From positions 28,991 to 92,990 of the forward strand of contig NZ_JBKQGY010000005.1 in assembly GCF_050487225.1 (NCBI RefSeq): 64,000 nt of DNA, given 5' to 3'. The position numbers were made by a program, and so were the translations under genes. Below are positions 54,064-64,000 of this stretch, piece after piece. Source of the DNA: Paenalcaligenes sp050487225 (GTDB taxonomy: Bacteria; Pseudomonadota; Gammaproteobacteria; Burkholderiales; Burkholderiaceae_B). Within the stretch, counting starts at the first letter, position 1; every line of letters starts with the position of its first letter. The notes under the pieces are model-generated. The model was not told where the DNA came from and did not search any database. It worked only from the letters and a program-made list of their open reading frames with translations.

Positions 54064-55155
54064 TTAGAGGGTCACGGCGCTGCGGCGCTCGGACTCCAGA
54101 TACTCTTTAGACTGCATTTCTACCAGACGTGAGACTGTACGGTGGAATTCAGAAGCCATAGGGCCTTCCACATACAACTCATCTGGATCACATTCTGCCG
54201 AGATAATCAGTTTGACTTGGTGGTCATACAGCACGTCCACCAACCATGTAAAGCGGCGAGCAGCCGATGCATCACGCACAGTCATACGCGGCACATCAGA
54301 CAATATCACCGTCTGAAAGCGGCTCACCAGATCTAAGTAATCGTTCTGGGAACGCGGCCCCTCACACAGCACATCAAAACCGAACCACGCCACACTACCA
54401 CTGCGGGCAACCATCGGCAAGGTGCGATTTTCAATTTCAATGGTGGGTTCCATCGGAGCGGTATCAGACAACTTGTCGAAGACCGACTGTAGGTGCGCAC
54501 GACTTTCATCATTCAGAGGCGTAAAATACGCCTTCACTTGCTCTAACGAACGGCGACGGTAGTCTACCCCTGTATCGATGGTCAACACGCTCATACGGCT
54601 TTTAATCAGCGCAATAGCCGGCAAGATGCGATCACGATGTAAACCGTCAGGGTACAAACTATCGGGTGGATAGTTTGAGGTCATCACAAAGCACACACCA
54701 CGCTCATACAAGCCCAACAAGAGCTTATACAAGATCATGGCATCAGCAATGTCTGACACATGAAACTCATCAAAACAAATCAGACGGTAGCGATCAGCAA
54801 TAACCTGTGCCACTGCCTCTAGCGGGTCTGCTTGGCCTTTGAAATTATTTAACTGCTGATGCACGCTGCGCATAAATTCGTGGAAGTGCAGGCGTGTTTT
54901 ACGCTCTATGGGCACGCTACGATAAAACGCATCCATTAAAAAGCTCTTACCACGCCCTACCCCACCCCACAGGTACACGCCTTCGGGTGGAGCTTCTTTG
55001 GAAAACCAACGCTTCATCAATGAACGCTGACTACGTTCATAAGCCTGAAGTTCATCGGAAAAGCGTTGCAAGCGATCGATACCTGCCAATTGGGCAGCAT
55101 CAGCCTCGTAACCACGCTCTGCCAGAGCATCCTTGTAATATTGACGAACAGACAT
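54064..55155 (-). CDS. zapE: Cell division protein ZapE (AFG1-family ATPase)
   Basis: A 363-residue P-loop ATPase. Walker A is WGGVGRGKSFLMD (about 63-75), Walker B ICFDEFHVSDIADAMIL, and FVMTSNYPPDSLYPDGLHRD is a strong family marker. ZapE binds the FtsZ ring and destabilises it at late division or under stress. It is probably transcribed with trpS. Its promoter should lie in 55156-55284, but no clear elements were seen. Confidence 0.94.
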   Translation of the reverse strand: MSVRQYYKDALAERGYEADAAQLAGIDRLQRFSDELQAYERSQRSLMKRWFSKEAPPEGVYLWGGVGRGKSFLMDAFYRSVPIERKTRLHFHEFMRSVHQQLNNFKGQADPLEAVAQVIADRYRLICFDEFHVSDIADAMILYKLLLGLYERGVCFVMTSNYPPDSLYPDGLHRDRILPAIALIKSRMSVLTIDTGVDYRRRSLEQVKAYFTPLNDESRAHLQSVFDKLSDTAPMEPTIEIENRTLPMVARSGSVAWFGFDVLCEGPRSQNDYLDLVSRFQTVILSDVPRMTVRDASAARRFTWLVDVLYDHQVKLIISAECDPDELYVEGPMASEFHRTVSRLVEMQSKEYLESERRSAVTL

Positions 55156-55284
55156 GTAAATGCAGTGAAAACAGTAAAACGACCAGTATAAACCCTTAAC
55201 TACTACGGGTCTGATCTAAGAAGCATAACGTCGCAAGACGCGTACAAAGCATGTGGCTGACTGCAACATTATGGCCATAAAAAA

Positions 55285-55306
55285 AGCAGGCCTAGGCCTG
55301 CTTTTT
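55285..55306 (-). terminator. Intrinsic terminator of odhA-odhB-lpdA
   Basis: AGCAGGC (55285-55291) pairs with GCCTGCT (55296-55302) around CTAG, with A-run and T-run flanks. It lies about 20 bases after the lpdA stop on the minus strand. Confidence 0.9.
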
Positions 55307-55322
55307 CCTGCACAAAACTGGA

Positions 55323-56750
55323 TTAGAAGTTCAGCGCACGTTTGTCCACTGCCAAAGCGGCTTCTTTCAGCGCTTCGGACAATGTTGGGTGAGCATGGCA
55401 AATACGAGCGATGTCTTCAGACGCGCCACGGAATTCCATGATAGTCACGGCTTCTGCAATCAGCTCAGAAGCCATAGGACCTACGATGTGTACGCCCAAT
55501 ACTTCGTCTGTTTTCGCATCAGCCAATACTTTCACGAAACCGGTAGTATCGCCCAGCGCACGTGCACGGCCGTTAGCCATGAATGGGAAGCTGCCAGCGC
55601 GGTAGTCGCGGCCTTCTTTTTTCAGTTGCTGCTCGGTTTTACCTACCCAAGAGATTTCTGGGGATGTGTAGATAACCCAAGGCACTGTGTCGAAGTTCAC
55701 GTGAGGGTGTTGGCCAGAGATACGCTCAGCCACTGCAACACCTTCCTCTTCGGCTTTGTGAGCCAGCATAGGGCCACGTACTACGTCACCCACTGCCCAT
55801 ACGTTAGGCAAGTTGGTCAGGCAGTCGTCATCTACGACAACGAAACCACGCTCGTCTAGTTTCAGACCTACGGTTTCAGCACCCAGACCATCAGTGTTAG
55901 GTACACGGCCAATGGATACGATCAGACGATCTACTTTCAGGGATTGCTCGGCACCAGCAGCATCCTCAAAGCTAACTTCTACGCCTTTGCCTTTGCTATC
56001 GATGCCTTTAACTTTGACACCCATCTGGATGTTCAAGCCTTGTTTGGTCAGCGCTTTCAGGGCTTCTTTAGCCACATCACGGTCAGCGGCTGCCAAGAAA
56101 TCAGTAGCACCTTCCAAGATTGTTACTTCAGCACCCAAACGACGCCATACGCTACCCAGTTCTAGACCGATCACACCAGCACCAATCACGCCCAGTTTTT
56201 TAGGTACAGAAGCGAAACGCAGTGCGCCGTCGTTGGACACTACTTTTTCTTCGTCGAAAGGCAGGTCAGGGAATTGACGAGCGGAAGAACCTGTAGCCAC
56301 AACCACGTGTTTTGCGATCAGCTCTTCAGCATCTTTACCGTCAACTTTAATTGACCAGCCTGCATCTACTTTAGCGTTGAACGCTGCTTTACCGTGGAAG
56401 AAACTAACTTTGTTCTTTTTGAACAGGTACAAAATACCTTGGTTGTTCTGAGTGACTACGGTGTCTTTACGACCCAGCAATGCGTCCAGTTTCAGGCCCA
56501 AACCTTTAACTTCGATACCGTGCTCAGCAAAGTGTTTGCCAGCTTGTTCGTAGTGCTCGGAAGACTGCAACAGCGCTTTGGAAGGAATACAACCTACGTT
56601 GGTGCATGTACCGCCAGGAGCTGCTTTACCACTTGCATCGCTCCACGCATCCACACACGCTACCGTCATACCCAACTGGGCAGCACGGATCGCAGCAATG
56701 TACCCACCAGGACCAGCACCAATCACTACTACATCAAATTGTTTTGCCAT
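55323..56750 (-). CDS. lpdA: Dihydrolipoyl dehydrogenase (E3)
   Basis: About 475 residues. The FAD motif is VVIGAGPGGYIAAIRAAQ, the redox disulfide is GGTCTNVGCIPSK (Cys49 and Cys54), the NAD motif is GVIGAGVIGLELGSVW and the C-terminal catalytic His-Glu sits in CHAHPTLSEALKEA. ATG 56750 has AAAGG before it and is preferred to the open frame's earlier start at 56801. It reoxidises the lipoyl groups of OdhB. Third gene of odhA-odhB-lpdA. Confidence 0.97.
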   Translation of the reverse strand: MAKQFDVVVIGAGPGGYIAAIRAAQLGMTVACVDAWSDASGKAAPGGTCTNVGCIPSKALLQSSEHYEQAGKHFAEHGIEVKGLGLKLDALLGRKDTVVTQNNQGILYLFKKNKVSFFHGKAAFNAKVDAGWSIKVDGKDAEELIAKHVVVATGSSARQFPDLPFDEEKVVSNDGALRFASVPKKLGVIGAGVIGLELGSVWRRLGAEVTILEGATDFLAAADRDVAKEALKALTKQGLNIQMGVKVKGIDSKGKGVEVSFEDAAGAEQSLKVDRLIVSIGRVPNTDGLGAETVGLKLDERGFVVVDDDCLTNLPNVWAVGDVVRGPMLAHKAEEEGVAVAERISGQHPHVNFDTVPWVIYTSPEISWVGKTEQQLKKEGRDYRAGSFPFMANGRARALGDTTGFVKVLADAKTDEVLGVHIVGPMASELIAEAVTIMEFRGASEDIARICHAHPTLSEALKEAALAVDKRALNF

Positions 56751-56912
56751 TTTCTTACCTTTAGCTTTTTCGTGCAGCTCAACAGTAGCCCTTGTATACA
56801 CAAACAGGACTGGAGCTCTTCATTGCGAAGTACTGCACTGAAAATAAGACCGGCCAGATACGGTGCGCATCTGGCCGAACCATTAAAACATGATCAAAGA
56901 CCCGATGCTAGA

Positions 56913-58118
56913 TTAAATATCCAGCAACAAACGCTGAGGATCTTCCAGCGCTTCTTTCATGGTAACCAAAGCCAAAACAGCTTCACGGCCATCAATGATA
57001 CGGTGATCGTAAGACATTGCTAGATAGTTCATTGGACGAATAACGATCTGACCGTTTTCAACCACTGCACGCTCTTTAGTCGCGTGGATACCCAAGATAG
57101 CTGACTGAGGTGGGTTGATGATTGGTGTGGACAACATGGAACCGAATACACCACCGTTGGAGATAGAGAAGGTACCACCGGTCAACTCTTCCAGAGTCAG
57201 TTTGCCATCACGAGCACGTGCACCGAAGTCAGCGATTTGCTGTTCGATTTCGGCAATGCTCAGTTGGTCAGCGTTACGCAGAATAGGTACAACCAAACCA
57301 CGTGGGCTACCTACAGCGATACCGATATCAAAGTAACCGTGGTAAATGATGTCTTTGCCATCAACAGAAGCGTTGATGATAGGGTATTTTTTCAGCGCGG
57401 CAACAGCTGCTTTCACAAAGAAAGAAGTGAAGCCCAGTTTCACGCCGTGCTCTTTCTCGAACACGTCTTTGTACTGTTTACGCAGATCCATCACAGCCTG
57501 CATGTTCACTTCGTTGAACGTAGTCAGGATGGCGTTTTCTTGTTGAGATTGCAGCAGACGCTCAGCAACACGAGCGCGCAGACGGCTCATAGGTACGCGT
57601 TGTTCTGGACGGCCATCCAAAGACACACCGATAGGAGCGGCAGGCGCAGCAGCTTTTTGTGCGCTACCCGCTTGTGCGTTTACGGCGTCTTCTTTGGTTA
57701 CGCGACCACCACGACCGGAACCTGCAACGTTTTCAACTTCCAGACCTTTTTCAGCCAGGATTTTTGCAGCCGCAGGAGAAGCAGCAGCAATCGTTGTGGA
57801 TTTTTCTGCAGGCGCAGCGGCTGGTGCAGCAGCAGGCGCTGGAGCAGCTTCTGCTTTAGGCGCGGCAGCGGCTGTAGCAGCTGTATCAATACGAGCCAAT
57901 ACTTCACCAGCCAATACTGTAGCGCCGTCGCCTTTAACGATCTCTACCAGTACGCCAGCAGCAGGAGCTGGAACTTCCAACACTACTTTGTCAGTTTCAA
58001 CGTCGATCAGAATTTCGTCAGCGCTAACGGCTTCACCAGGTTGCTTTTTCCACTCAAGCAAGGAGGCTTCAGAAACAGACTCAGACAGCTGAGGAACTAC
58101 AACTTCGATAATAGACAT
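56913..58118 (-). CDS. odhB: 2-Oxoglutarate dehydrogenase E2 (succinyltransferase)
   Basis: A 401-residue E2. The lipoyl domain carries Lys44 in VETDKVVLEV. An Ala/Pro linker (about 78-108) leads to the peripheral subunit-binding domain SPAAAKILAEKGLEVENVAG. The catalytic domain ends with SYDHRIIDGREAVLAL. One lipoyl domain is normal for this class. It lies 47 bases after odhA. Confidence 0.97.
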   Translation of the reverse strand: MSIIEVVVPQLSESVSEASLLEWKKQPGEAVSADEILIDVETDKVVLEVPAPAAGVLVEIVKGDGATVLAGEVLARIDTAATAAAAPKAEAAPAPAAAPAAAPAEKSTTIAAASPAAAKILAEKGLEVENVAGSGRGGRVTKEDAVNAQAGSAQKAAAPAAPIGVSLDGRPEQRVPMSRLRARVAERLLQSQQENAILTTFNEVNMQAVMDLRKQYKDVFEKEHGVKLGFTSFFVKAAVAALKKYPIINASVDGKDIIYHGYFDIGIAVGSPRGLVVPILRNADQLSIAEIEQQIADFGARARDGKLTLEELTGGTFSISNGGVFGSMLSTPIINPPQSAILGIHATKERAVVENGQIVIRPMNYLAMSYDHRIIDGREAVLALVTMKEALEDPQRLLLDI

Positions 58119-58165
58119 AATATTTTCTTTCCGTAAATGTGTGTATTTGCTAAAAGTGGTCCCGC

Positions 58166-61042
58166 TTATTTAACCAGCGAGAAGCCCTTGATTCGTGGTG
58201 AAAAGGCTTGCTCTAGCAAGGCTTTATGTTGTTCTTGGTGTTTAGCCAAGTAACCCACTGCAGGCGAGGCTGATGCGGGACGACCTGCATAGCTCAACTT
58301 CTGACCTTCAGCCATATTTTCAATCAGGTGATGCTGTATGTAGAACCAAGCACCTTGGTTCTGAGGCTCATCTTGCACCCATACTACTTCTTTCAGGTTG
58401 GGGTACTGCTGAACAACCGATTGGAAGGATTTATGTGCAAATGGGTACAGCTGTTCTACACGAACAACCGCTACATCACCACGCTGCTGCGCTTCACGCT
58501 CGGCAACGAGGTCGTAGTACACCTTACCCGAACACACCAACAAACGTGTGACGTCTGCTGATTTGATGTCCTCGTTTACTTCGGCAATGATAGGCTGGAA
58601 TTTGCTGCCTTCAGACAAATCACTCAATGGCGAAGTCGCTGCTTTGTTTCGCAGCAAGGACTTAGGCGTAAACAGCACCAGCGGTTTACGGAAAGGACGA
58701 ATCATCTGGCGGCGCAATACGTGGAAAATCTGCGCACCAGTTGTGGGTTGAACCACTTGAATATTGTTATCAGCACAAGACTGCAAGAAGCGCTCAATAC
58801 GTGCAGAGGAGTGCTCTGGACCTTGGCCTTCGTAGCCGTGTGGCAGCATCATGGTTAGACCACAATGACGACCCCATTTTGCTTCGCCGGAGCTGATGAA
58901 CTGATCGATTACCACTTGGGCACCGTTCACGAAGTCACCAAACTGTGCTTCCCAGATCGTCAGAATGTTAGGTTCAGCGGAGGCATAACCGTACTCAAAC
59001 GCCAATACTGCTTCTTCAGACAGTACAGAGTCGATCACCAAGAAAGAAGCTTGGTTTTCGGAAATGTTTTGCAGAGGAATGTAGGTACCATCATCCCAGC
59101 GCTCACGTTTTTGGTCGTGCCATACAGAATGACGGTGGCTAAACGTACCACGGCCAGAGTCTTGACCTGTAATACGTACGGCGTAGCCTGTATTCACCAA
59201 AGAGGCAAATGCCAAGTGCTCACCCATACCCCAGTCTACGTTCATTTCACCACGAACCATCGCACGACGGTCGTTCAACAAACGGTTAACCAGAGAGTGT
59301 ACGGTAAAGCCTTCAGGTACTTCGGTGATGCGTTCACCCAAGCGTTTCAGTTCAGCCAGAGGCAAGCCTGTATCAGCTTGATCTGTCCATTTAGCGCTCA
59401 GGAACGGAGACCAGTCGGTGGAGTACTTGTTTTTGTAGTCTGTGAGCACAGGCTCAACAGTACGCTTACCGTCTTCCATCAACTGACGGTAGGCTTTCAC
59501 CATGTCTTCTGTTTCTTCATCGGTCAGCACATTCTGGGCTACCAGTTTCTCAGCGTACAGTTTGCGTGTACCTGGGTGCTTACCAATGCTCTTGTACATC
59601 AGCGGCTGTGTCAGCGCTGGTGTATCTTGTTCGTTGTGGCCCAGTTTACGGAAACACACAATATCAACCACAACGTCGTGGCGGAATTGTTTGCGGTAAT
59701 CCAAGGCCAGACGTGTCACGAACACAACGGCTTCTGGATCATCACCGTTCACGTGGAACACCGGTGCTTCGATCATTTTCACTACATCTGTACAGTACAG
59801 TGTAGAGCGCGCATCGCGTGGATCAGAAGTTGTGAAACCAATCTGGTTATTAATTACGATGTGCAATGTACCGCCTGTACCGTAACCACGTGTTTGGGCC
59901 AGGTTCAGGGTTTCCATTACTACACCTTGACCAGCAAACGCTGCGTCACCGTGTACCAGCACAGGCAATACTTGTTCACCAGTCGCATCACCGCGACGGT
60001 CTTGGCGAGCACGAGTGCTGCCCTCAACCACTGGGTTAACAATTTCCAAGTGGGATGGGTTAAACGCCAGAGACAAGTGAATTGGGCCACCACGAGTGGA
60101 CAAGTCACTTGAGAAACCGTTGTGGTATTTCACGTCACCGTCAGTCAGACCTTCGGTGTAACGGCCTTCAAATTCGGCAAACAAATCACCAGGCATTTTG
60201 CCCATGATGTTTACCAGCATGTTCAGCCTACCGCGGTGAGCCATACCCACTACGATTTCCTGAATGCCGTTGTCACCAGCGTGGTTCACGACTTCGTCCA
60301 TGGAAGCGATGAAGCTTTCACCACCTTCCAGCGAGAATCGTTTTTGACCTACGTATTTGGTGTGCAAGAAACGCTCTAGACCTTCTGCCTCAGTCAACTG
60401 CTGCAGAATGTTGCGTTTTTCGTCGGTATTAAATTCGAAAGAACCATGCACGGATTCTAGACGCTCTTGTATCCAACGTTTGGCTACAGGGTCGGAGATG
60501 TGCATGAACTCTGCACCAATGGATTGACAATAGGTGTCACGCAACGCTTTGAGCAAGTCGCGCAAAGTCATTGTCACATTGGTGGTGAAGTATGTGTTGG
60601 TGGCCGAGTAAACCTGATCTAGATCAGCTTCGGTCAAACCATAAAAAGAAGGATCTAACTCTGCAAAGCTCACACGCTCAGTGCGTTTCAGAGGATCCAA
60701 CATGGCCAGCCTTACGCCCAAAGAGCGGTAAGCGGCGATCAGCGATTGTACCGATACCTGCTTAGCGGCAACACTCAAGTCCACTGAAGGAATGCGGGCA
60801 GCCAAAGCATTTGCTTTAGCACGCTGGGCAAAAGATTCTACGATTGGAGCGTGTGCTTGGTCACGTGTATGTTCACGACCATCGGTTGCTGGCAGATGCT
60901 GCAACTGGTCGAAATAATCACGCCATTCACCAGGCACCGCAGTGGGGTTGTCCAGATAAATCTCGTACAAATCTTCTACGTAGGCAGCGTTACTACCAAA
61001 AAGATAGGACGTGGACAGCAATTCTATTTGCGATGATGACAT
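58166..61042 (-). CDS. odhA: 2-Oxoglutarate dehydrogenase E1
   Basis: About 958 residues. The start MSSSQIELLSTSYLFGSNAA is followed by an N-terminal E2-docking region, the substrate/ThDP domain (VVGMAHRGRLNMLVNIMGK; HGDAAFAGQGVVMETLNL) and the transketolase-like region (FSHRHSVWHDQ; MLPHGYEGQGPEHSSARIER). It decarboxylates 2-oxoglutarate in the TCA cycle. ATG 61042 with AGGTGA upstream is chosen over GTG 61054. First gene of odhA-odhB-lpdA. Confidence 0.97.
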   Translation of the reverse strand: MSSSQIELLSTSYLFGSNAAYVEDLYEIYLDNPTAVPGEWRDYFDQLQHLPATDGREHTRDQAHAPIVESFAQRAKANALAARIPSVDLSVAAKQVSVQSLIAAYRSLGVRLAMLDPLKRTERVSFAELDPSFYGLTEADLDQVYSATNTYFTTNVTMTLRDLLKALRDTYCQSIGAEFMHISDPVAKRWIQERLESVHGSFEFNTDEKRNILQQLTEAEGLERFLHTKYVGQKRFSLEGGESFIASMDEVVNHAGDNGIQEIVVGMAHRGRLNMLVNIMGKMPGDLFAEFEGRYTEGLTDGDVKYHNGFSSDLSTRGGPIHLSLAFNPSHLEIVNPVVEGSTRARQDRRGDATGEQVLPVLVHGDAAFAGQGVVMETLNLAQTRGYGTGGTLHIVINNQIGFTTSDPRDARSTLYCTDVVKMIEAPVFHVNGDDPEAVVFVTRLALDYRKQFRHDVVVDIVCFRKLGHNEQDTPALTQPLMYKSIGKHPGTRKLYAEKLVAQNVLTDEETEDMVKAYRQLMEDGKRTVEPVLTDYKNKYSTDWSPFLSAKWTDQADTGLPLAELKRLGERITEVPEGFTVHSLVNRLLNDRRAMVRGEMNVDWGMGEHLAFASLVNTGYAVRITGQDSGRGTFSHRHSVWHDQKRERWDDGTYIPLQNISENQASFLVIDSVLSEEAVLAFEYGYASAEPNILTIWEAQFGDFVNGAQVVIDQFISSGEAKWGRHCGLTMMLPHGYEGQGPEHSSARIERFLQSCADNNIQVVQPTTGAQIFHVLRRQMIRPFRKPLVLFTPKSLLRNKAATSPLSDLSEGSKFQPIIAEVNEDIKSADVTRLLVCSGKVYYDLVAEREAQQRGDVAVVRVEQLYPFAHKSFQSVVQQYPNLKEVVWVQDEPQNQGAWFYIQHHLIENMAEGQKLSYAGRPASASPAVGYLAKHQEQHKALLEQAFSPRIKGFSLVK

Positions 61043-61502
61043 TATATGCTTCACCTGTCCGAGTGTTTCACTCGTAATGAGATGCAGGAATACCTTCCGC
61101 GATCACGGCCACGCCGTATAGCGGATAGCAGAGCAGAAGGCTACTTAACTACTTAACGCCTTTAAACAAGCCGTATGTAATTTAGTATACATGTGAGCCT
61201 TAAACTATGCACATCGGCTTCTTGAAAAGCCTTTACCAGAGCCACTTTGTTGCGCATACGCCAAAAAAATCAGGTCCACTTGGTACAATACATCTCTACG
61301 ATTTTGTAGAACCACTTGGTTCTGCTCGCTCTTTTTGTTCCTGCCAGGCTTCAATACTTTTTCTATGTTGCGTTGCGACATGCATTACTTTGCACATTCA
61401 CGCTATAACATGCAATTCACCGTAATTTGCCTGATGAACAAAAAAGAGCAAATCCGCTTTTAGCTTTTACACAGATAGATATCCCGCAGGAGCACATCAA
61501 CA
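61043..61502. other. Divergent intergenic region odhA / maeB
   Basis: About 460 bases holding the promoters of odhA (minus) and maeB (plus). A TACAAT preceded by TTGG (61280-61289) and a TATAAC near 61404 are possible -10 elements, but neither has a good -35. CCACTTGGT occurs twice (61277-61285 and 61312-61320), spaced 35 bases apart, a possible repeated operator. A 72-codon open frame at 61207-61425 has no ribosome site or family resemblance and is not called. Confidence 0.4.
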
Positions 61503-63776
61503 ATGGTTGCCAAAGCAGATCTGGCCAAAATGGCGCTGGATTACCACGCTTACCCTACACCCGGAAAAATTTCGGTTACTCCCACCAAGCCTCTGGCGAA
61601 TCAAGACGACTTGTCTCTTGCTTACTCCCCTGGCGTTGCTGAAGCATGTATGGCTATTCATGCAGACGGCAACGAAGCAGCGGCTAAGTACACATCCCGC
61701 GCTAACCTGGTAGGTGTGATCAGTAACGGTACTGCTGTACTAGGCCTAGGTAATATCGGCCCACTGGCATCCAAGCCCGTGATGGAAGGTAAAGGCTGCC
61801 TGTTCAAAAAATTTGCTGGCATCGATGTGTTCGACATCGAGTTGGCCGAAAACGACCCACAAAAACTGGTAGATATTATTGCTGCCATGGAGCCCACTCT
61901 GGGCGGCGTAAACCTGGAAGATATTAAAGCACCAGAGTGCTTCTACATTGAAACAGAGCTGCGCAAACGCATGAAGATCCCGGTCTTCCATGATGACCAG
62001 CACGGCACAGCAATTATTTCTACCGCGGCAATTGTTAACGGTTTGAAAGTTGTTAACAAGAAAATCGAAGACGTTAAACTCGTATGTTCTGGCGCAGGCG
62101 CTGCGGCGATTGCTTGCTTGAACTTGCTGGTAAGCTTAGGCCTGCCACGCGAACACATCTATGTGGCTGACTCTCGCGGCATTATCTGGAAAGGTCGTGA
62201 AGCAAACATGGAGCCTAGCAAGGCTCAATACGCTCAAGAAACCGACTACCGCACTTTGGCTGATGCGATTGTGGACGCAGACGTATTCTTGGGTTGCTCC
62301 GCAGCTGGCGCCTTGACACCAGAGATGCTGAAAACCATGGCTAACCAGCCATTGATTTTGGCCTTGGCTAACCCTGAGCCTGAAATCCGTCCAGAACTGG
62401 CTAAAGAAACTCGCCCAGACTGCATTATCGCTACAGGTCGTTCCGACTACCCTAACCAGGTAAATAACGTTCTGTGTTTCCCCTTCATTTTCCGTGGCGC
62501 GCTGGATTGTGGTGCTAGCGTCATTAACGAAGAAATGAAGCTGGCATGCGTGAAAGCTATTGCTGAACTCGCCGAAGCAGAGATCTATGATGACAGCGAA
62601 CTAAGCTTTGGTCCTGAGTACATTATTCCTCGTCCATTTGATCCACGTTTGTTGGCACACATTGCCCCAATCGTTGCCCAAGCGGCCATGGACTCTGGTG
62701 TAGCCACACGTCCTATCGAGGACATGGAAGCCTACCGTCAGAAACTGATTGCGATGACCTATCGCTCCGGCCCTCTGATGCGCCCACTGTTCATGCAAGC
62801 GAAGCAAGAACCTAAGCGTGTTATCTACGCTGACGGTGAAGACGAGCGTGTATTGCGTGCTGTGCAATCGGCGGTAGACGAGCGTATCGCCAAACCAATT
62901 CTGGTTGGTCGCCCTTCTGTAATCGAAATGCGCATCAAACGTTTTGGCTTGCGTCTGCAACCTGGTGTAAACGTAGAAATCGTTGACCCAGAAAACGACG
63001 ACCGTTTCAACGAAACATGGACCAGCTATTACCAACAACGCGCACGCTTCGGTGTAACACCTGAAGTAGCTAAAGCGACTATCCGCAAAAATAACACTTT
63101 GATTGGTGCTATGTTGCTGGAACGTGGTGATGCTGATGCCATGCTGTGCGGCGTAACCTCGCCCTTCATCAATGAGCTAAACCACATTGAAAACGTGATT
63201 GGCCTGCAAGAAGGTGCTACGACTTTCGCCGCCATGAATGCGTTGGTACTGCCTACACAAACCTTGTTCATTTGCGATACACACGTGAACGAGAACCCTA
63301 GCGCAGAACAAATCGCCAACATGACGATTCTGGCTGCACACGAAGTGCGTCGCTTTGGCGTAGAGCCTCGCGTTGCACTGCTGTCGCACTCCAACTTTGG
63401 TAGCCGCGATAACGTTTCGTCTAGAAAAATGGCTGAAGCACGTCGTTTGCTGGCTGAAATGGCGCCTGAACTGGAAGTGGATGGTGAAATGCATGCAGAC
63501 TCCGCTCTGGATGACAACGTACGTTTCAAAGCCTTCCCAGACAGCACATTAAAAGCCCCTGCAAACCTGCTGATCACACCTAACTTGGATGCCGGTAACA
63601 TTACCTACAACATCCTGAAAGTGACTGGTAGCGGCGGCGTAGCGATGGGCCCAATCCTGCTGGGTGCAAAACGTCCAGTACACATCCTGACCACTAGCGC
63701 TAGCGTACGTCGTATTTTGAACATGACGGCTATCGCCGTGTTGGATGCGATGGAAGAAGCAGAAAAAGCGAACTAA
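61503..63776 (+). CDS. maeB: NADP-dependent malic enzyme with phosphotransacetylase-like domain
   Basis: A 757-residue MaeB-type fusion. The malic enzyme half (1-430) has DLSLAYSPGVAEACMAI, DDQHGTAIISTAAIVNG and the NADP motif VCSGAGAAAIACLNLLV. The C-terminal half from about 440 is a phosphotransacetylase-like domain (VIYADGEDERVLRAVQSAVD; HSNFGSRDN), usually regulatory. It converts malate to pyruvate plus NADPH, which could supply PHB synthesis. AGGAG lies 10 bases before ATG 61503. A terminator follows. Confidence 0.96.
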   Translation: MVAKADLAKMALDYHAYPTPGKISVTPTKPLANQDDLSLAYSPGVAEACMAIHADGNEAAAKYTSRANLVGVISNGTAVLGLGNIGPLASKPVMEGKGCLFKKFAGIDVFDIELAENDPQKLVDIIAAMEPTLGGVNLEDIKAPECFYIETELRKRMKIPVFHDDQHGTAIISTAAIVNGLKVVNKKIEDVKLVCSGAGAAAIACLNLLVSLGLPREHIYVADSRGIIWKGREANMEPSKAQYAQETDYRTLADAIVDADVFLGCSAAGALTPEMLKTMANQPLILALANPEPEIRPELAKETRPDCIIATGRSDYPNQVNNVLCFPFIFRGALDCGASVINEEMKLACVKAIAELAEAEIYDDSELSFGPEYIIPRPFDPRLLAHIAPIVAQAAMDSGVATRPIEDMEAYRQKLIAMTYRSGPLMRPLFMQAKQEPKRVIYADGEDERVLRAVQSAVDERIAKPILVGRPSVIEMRIKRFGLRLQPGVNVEIVDPENDDRFNETWTSYYQQRARFGVTPEVAKATIRKNNTLIGAMLLERGDADAMLCGVTSPFINELNHIENVIGLQEGATTFAAMNALVLPTQTLFICDTHVNENPSAEQIANMTILAAHEVRRFGVEPRVALLSHSNFGSRDNVSSRKMAEARRLLAEMAPELEVDGEMHADSALDDNVRFKAFPDSTLKAPANLLITPNLDAGNITYNILKVTGSGGVAMGPILLGAKRPVHILTTSASVRRILNMTAIAVLDAMEEAEKAN

Positions 63777-63803
63777 AAAATAACGCGACACTGCTACAAG
63801 CCC

Positions 63804-63831
63804 CCCCTCATTCAGGTGAGGGGTTTTTTTT
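63804..63831 (+). terminator. Intrinsic terminator of maeB
   Basis: CCCCTCA (63804-63810) pairs with TGAGGGG (63817-63823) over a six-base loop, followed by eight T. Confidence 0.93.
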
Positions 63832-63873
63832 ATGCCTACTTCGTAACATCGTTTTTGTTCTGTAGCTAGGACA

Positions 63874-64000
<127 letters not shown>

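Noticed and set aside
58865..60112. 415-codon open frame opposite odhA
   Set aside because: It lies wholly antisense to a well-conserved gene. Its product is rich in Cys, His, Gln and Phe, as expected for a shadow frame.
61207..61425. 72-codon frame in the odhA-maeB gap
   Set aside because: No ribosome site and no family resemblance; the region is better explained as promoter DNA.

Overview
The window is 64 kb of ordinary chromosome from a betaproteobacterium of the order Burkholderiales, most likely family Alcaligenaceae. This is inferred from gene content and order: alaC-hom-thrC, xseB-ispA-dxs, rpsF-priB-rpsR-rplI next to dnaB, rimP-nusA-infB-rbfA-truB-typA, odhA-odhB-lpdA, phaC-phaB-phaR and hpnCDE. 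Base composition looks moderate (judged by eye, not computed), lower than in Bordetella. No prophage, insertion sequence, CRISPR array or toxin-antitoxin locus was found. The species cannot be named from the sequence alone.

Layout. 1-4.3 kb: start of radA, an SDR oxidoreductase, and the squalene operon hpnCDE. 4.3-8.6 kb: a RidA-family protein and the alanine/threonine operon alaC-hom-thrC. 8.7-12.4 kb: an Mth938-domain protein, bcp, a PIN-PhoH ATPase and pdxA. 12.4-15.5 kb: dnaB and the S6/PriB/S18/L9 operon. 15.6-19.8 kb: folE2 and xseB-ispA-dxs, so isoprenoid precursor synthesis lies near its squalene-forming users. 20-26.4 kb: sseA, an EamA transporter, htpX, polA and a LOG-family protein. 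26.5-29.6 kb: a complete histidine/basic amino acid ABC importer (hisJQMP-like). 30-40.8 kb: the translation/transcription-factor operon rimP to typA, then rluB and scpB. 40.9 kb: an initiator tRNA. 41.3-44.4 kb: polyhydroxybutyrate genes phaCBR. 44.5-51.7 kb: pgeF, rluD, bamD, a DinG/YoaA-like helicase and tex. 51.7-52.7 kb: a 1-kb non-coding block of diverged repeats with stem-loops. 52.7-61 kb: trpS, zapE and the 2-oxoglutarate dehydrogenase operon. 61.5-63.8 kb: maeB. The window ends inside a perfect CTTG tetranucleotide tract.

How the genes work together. Most of the window is housekeeping. It covers replication and repair (dnaB, priB, polA, xseB, radA, helicase), ribosome and translation factors, the TCA cycle and its malate exit (odhAB, lpdA, maeB), and carbon storage as PHB. 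It also covers the DXP-to-farnesyl-PP-to-squalene route (dxs, ispA, hpnCDE), although squalene-hopene cyclase is not present here.

The unusual signals are mostly non-coding. They are the CTTG tract of about 32 units at the right edge, the intergenic repeat block at 51.78-52.53 kb bracketed by two near-identical terminators in inverted orientation, and the polA and LOG start codons sharing one CATG. Hairpins also lie in the leaders of rimP, folE2 and rpsF and between hisJ and hisQ. TrpS carries a C-terminal extension that looks like a DUF1508/YegP domain.
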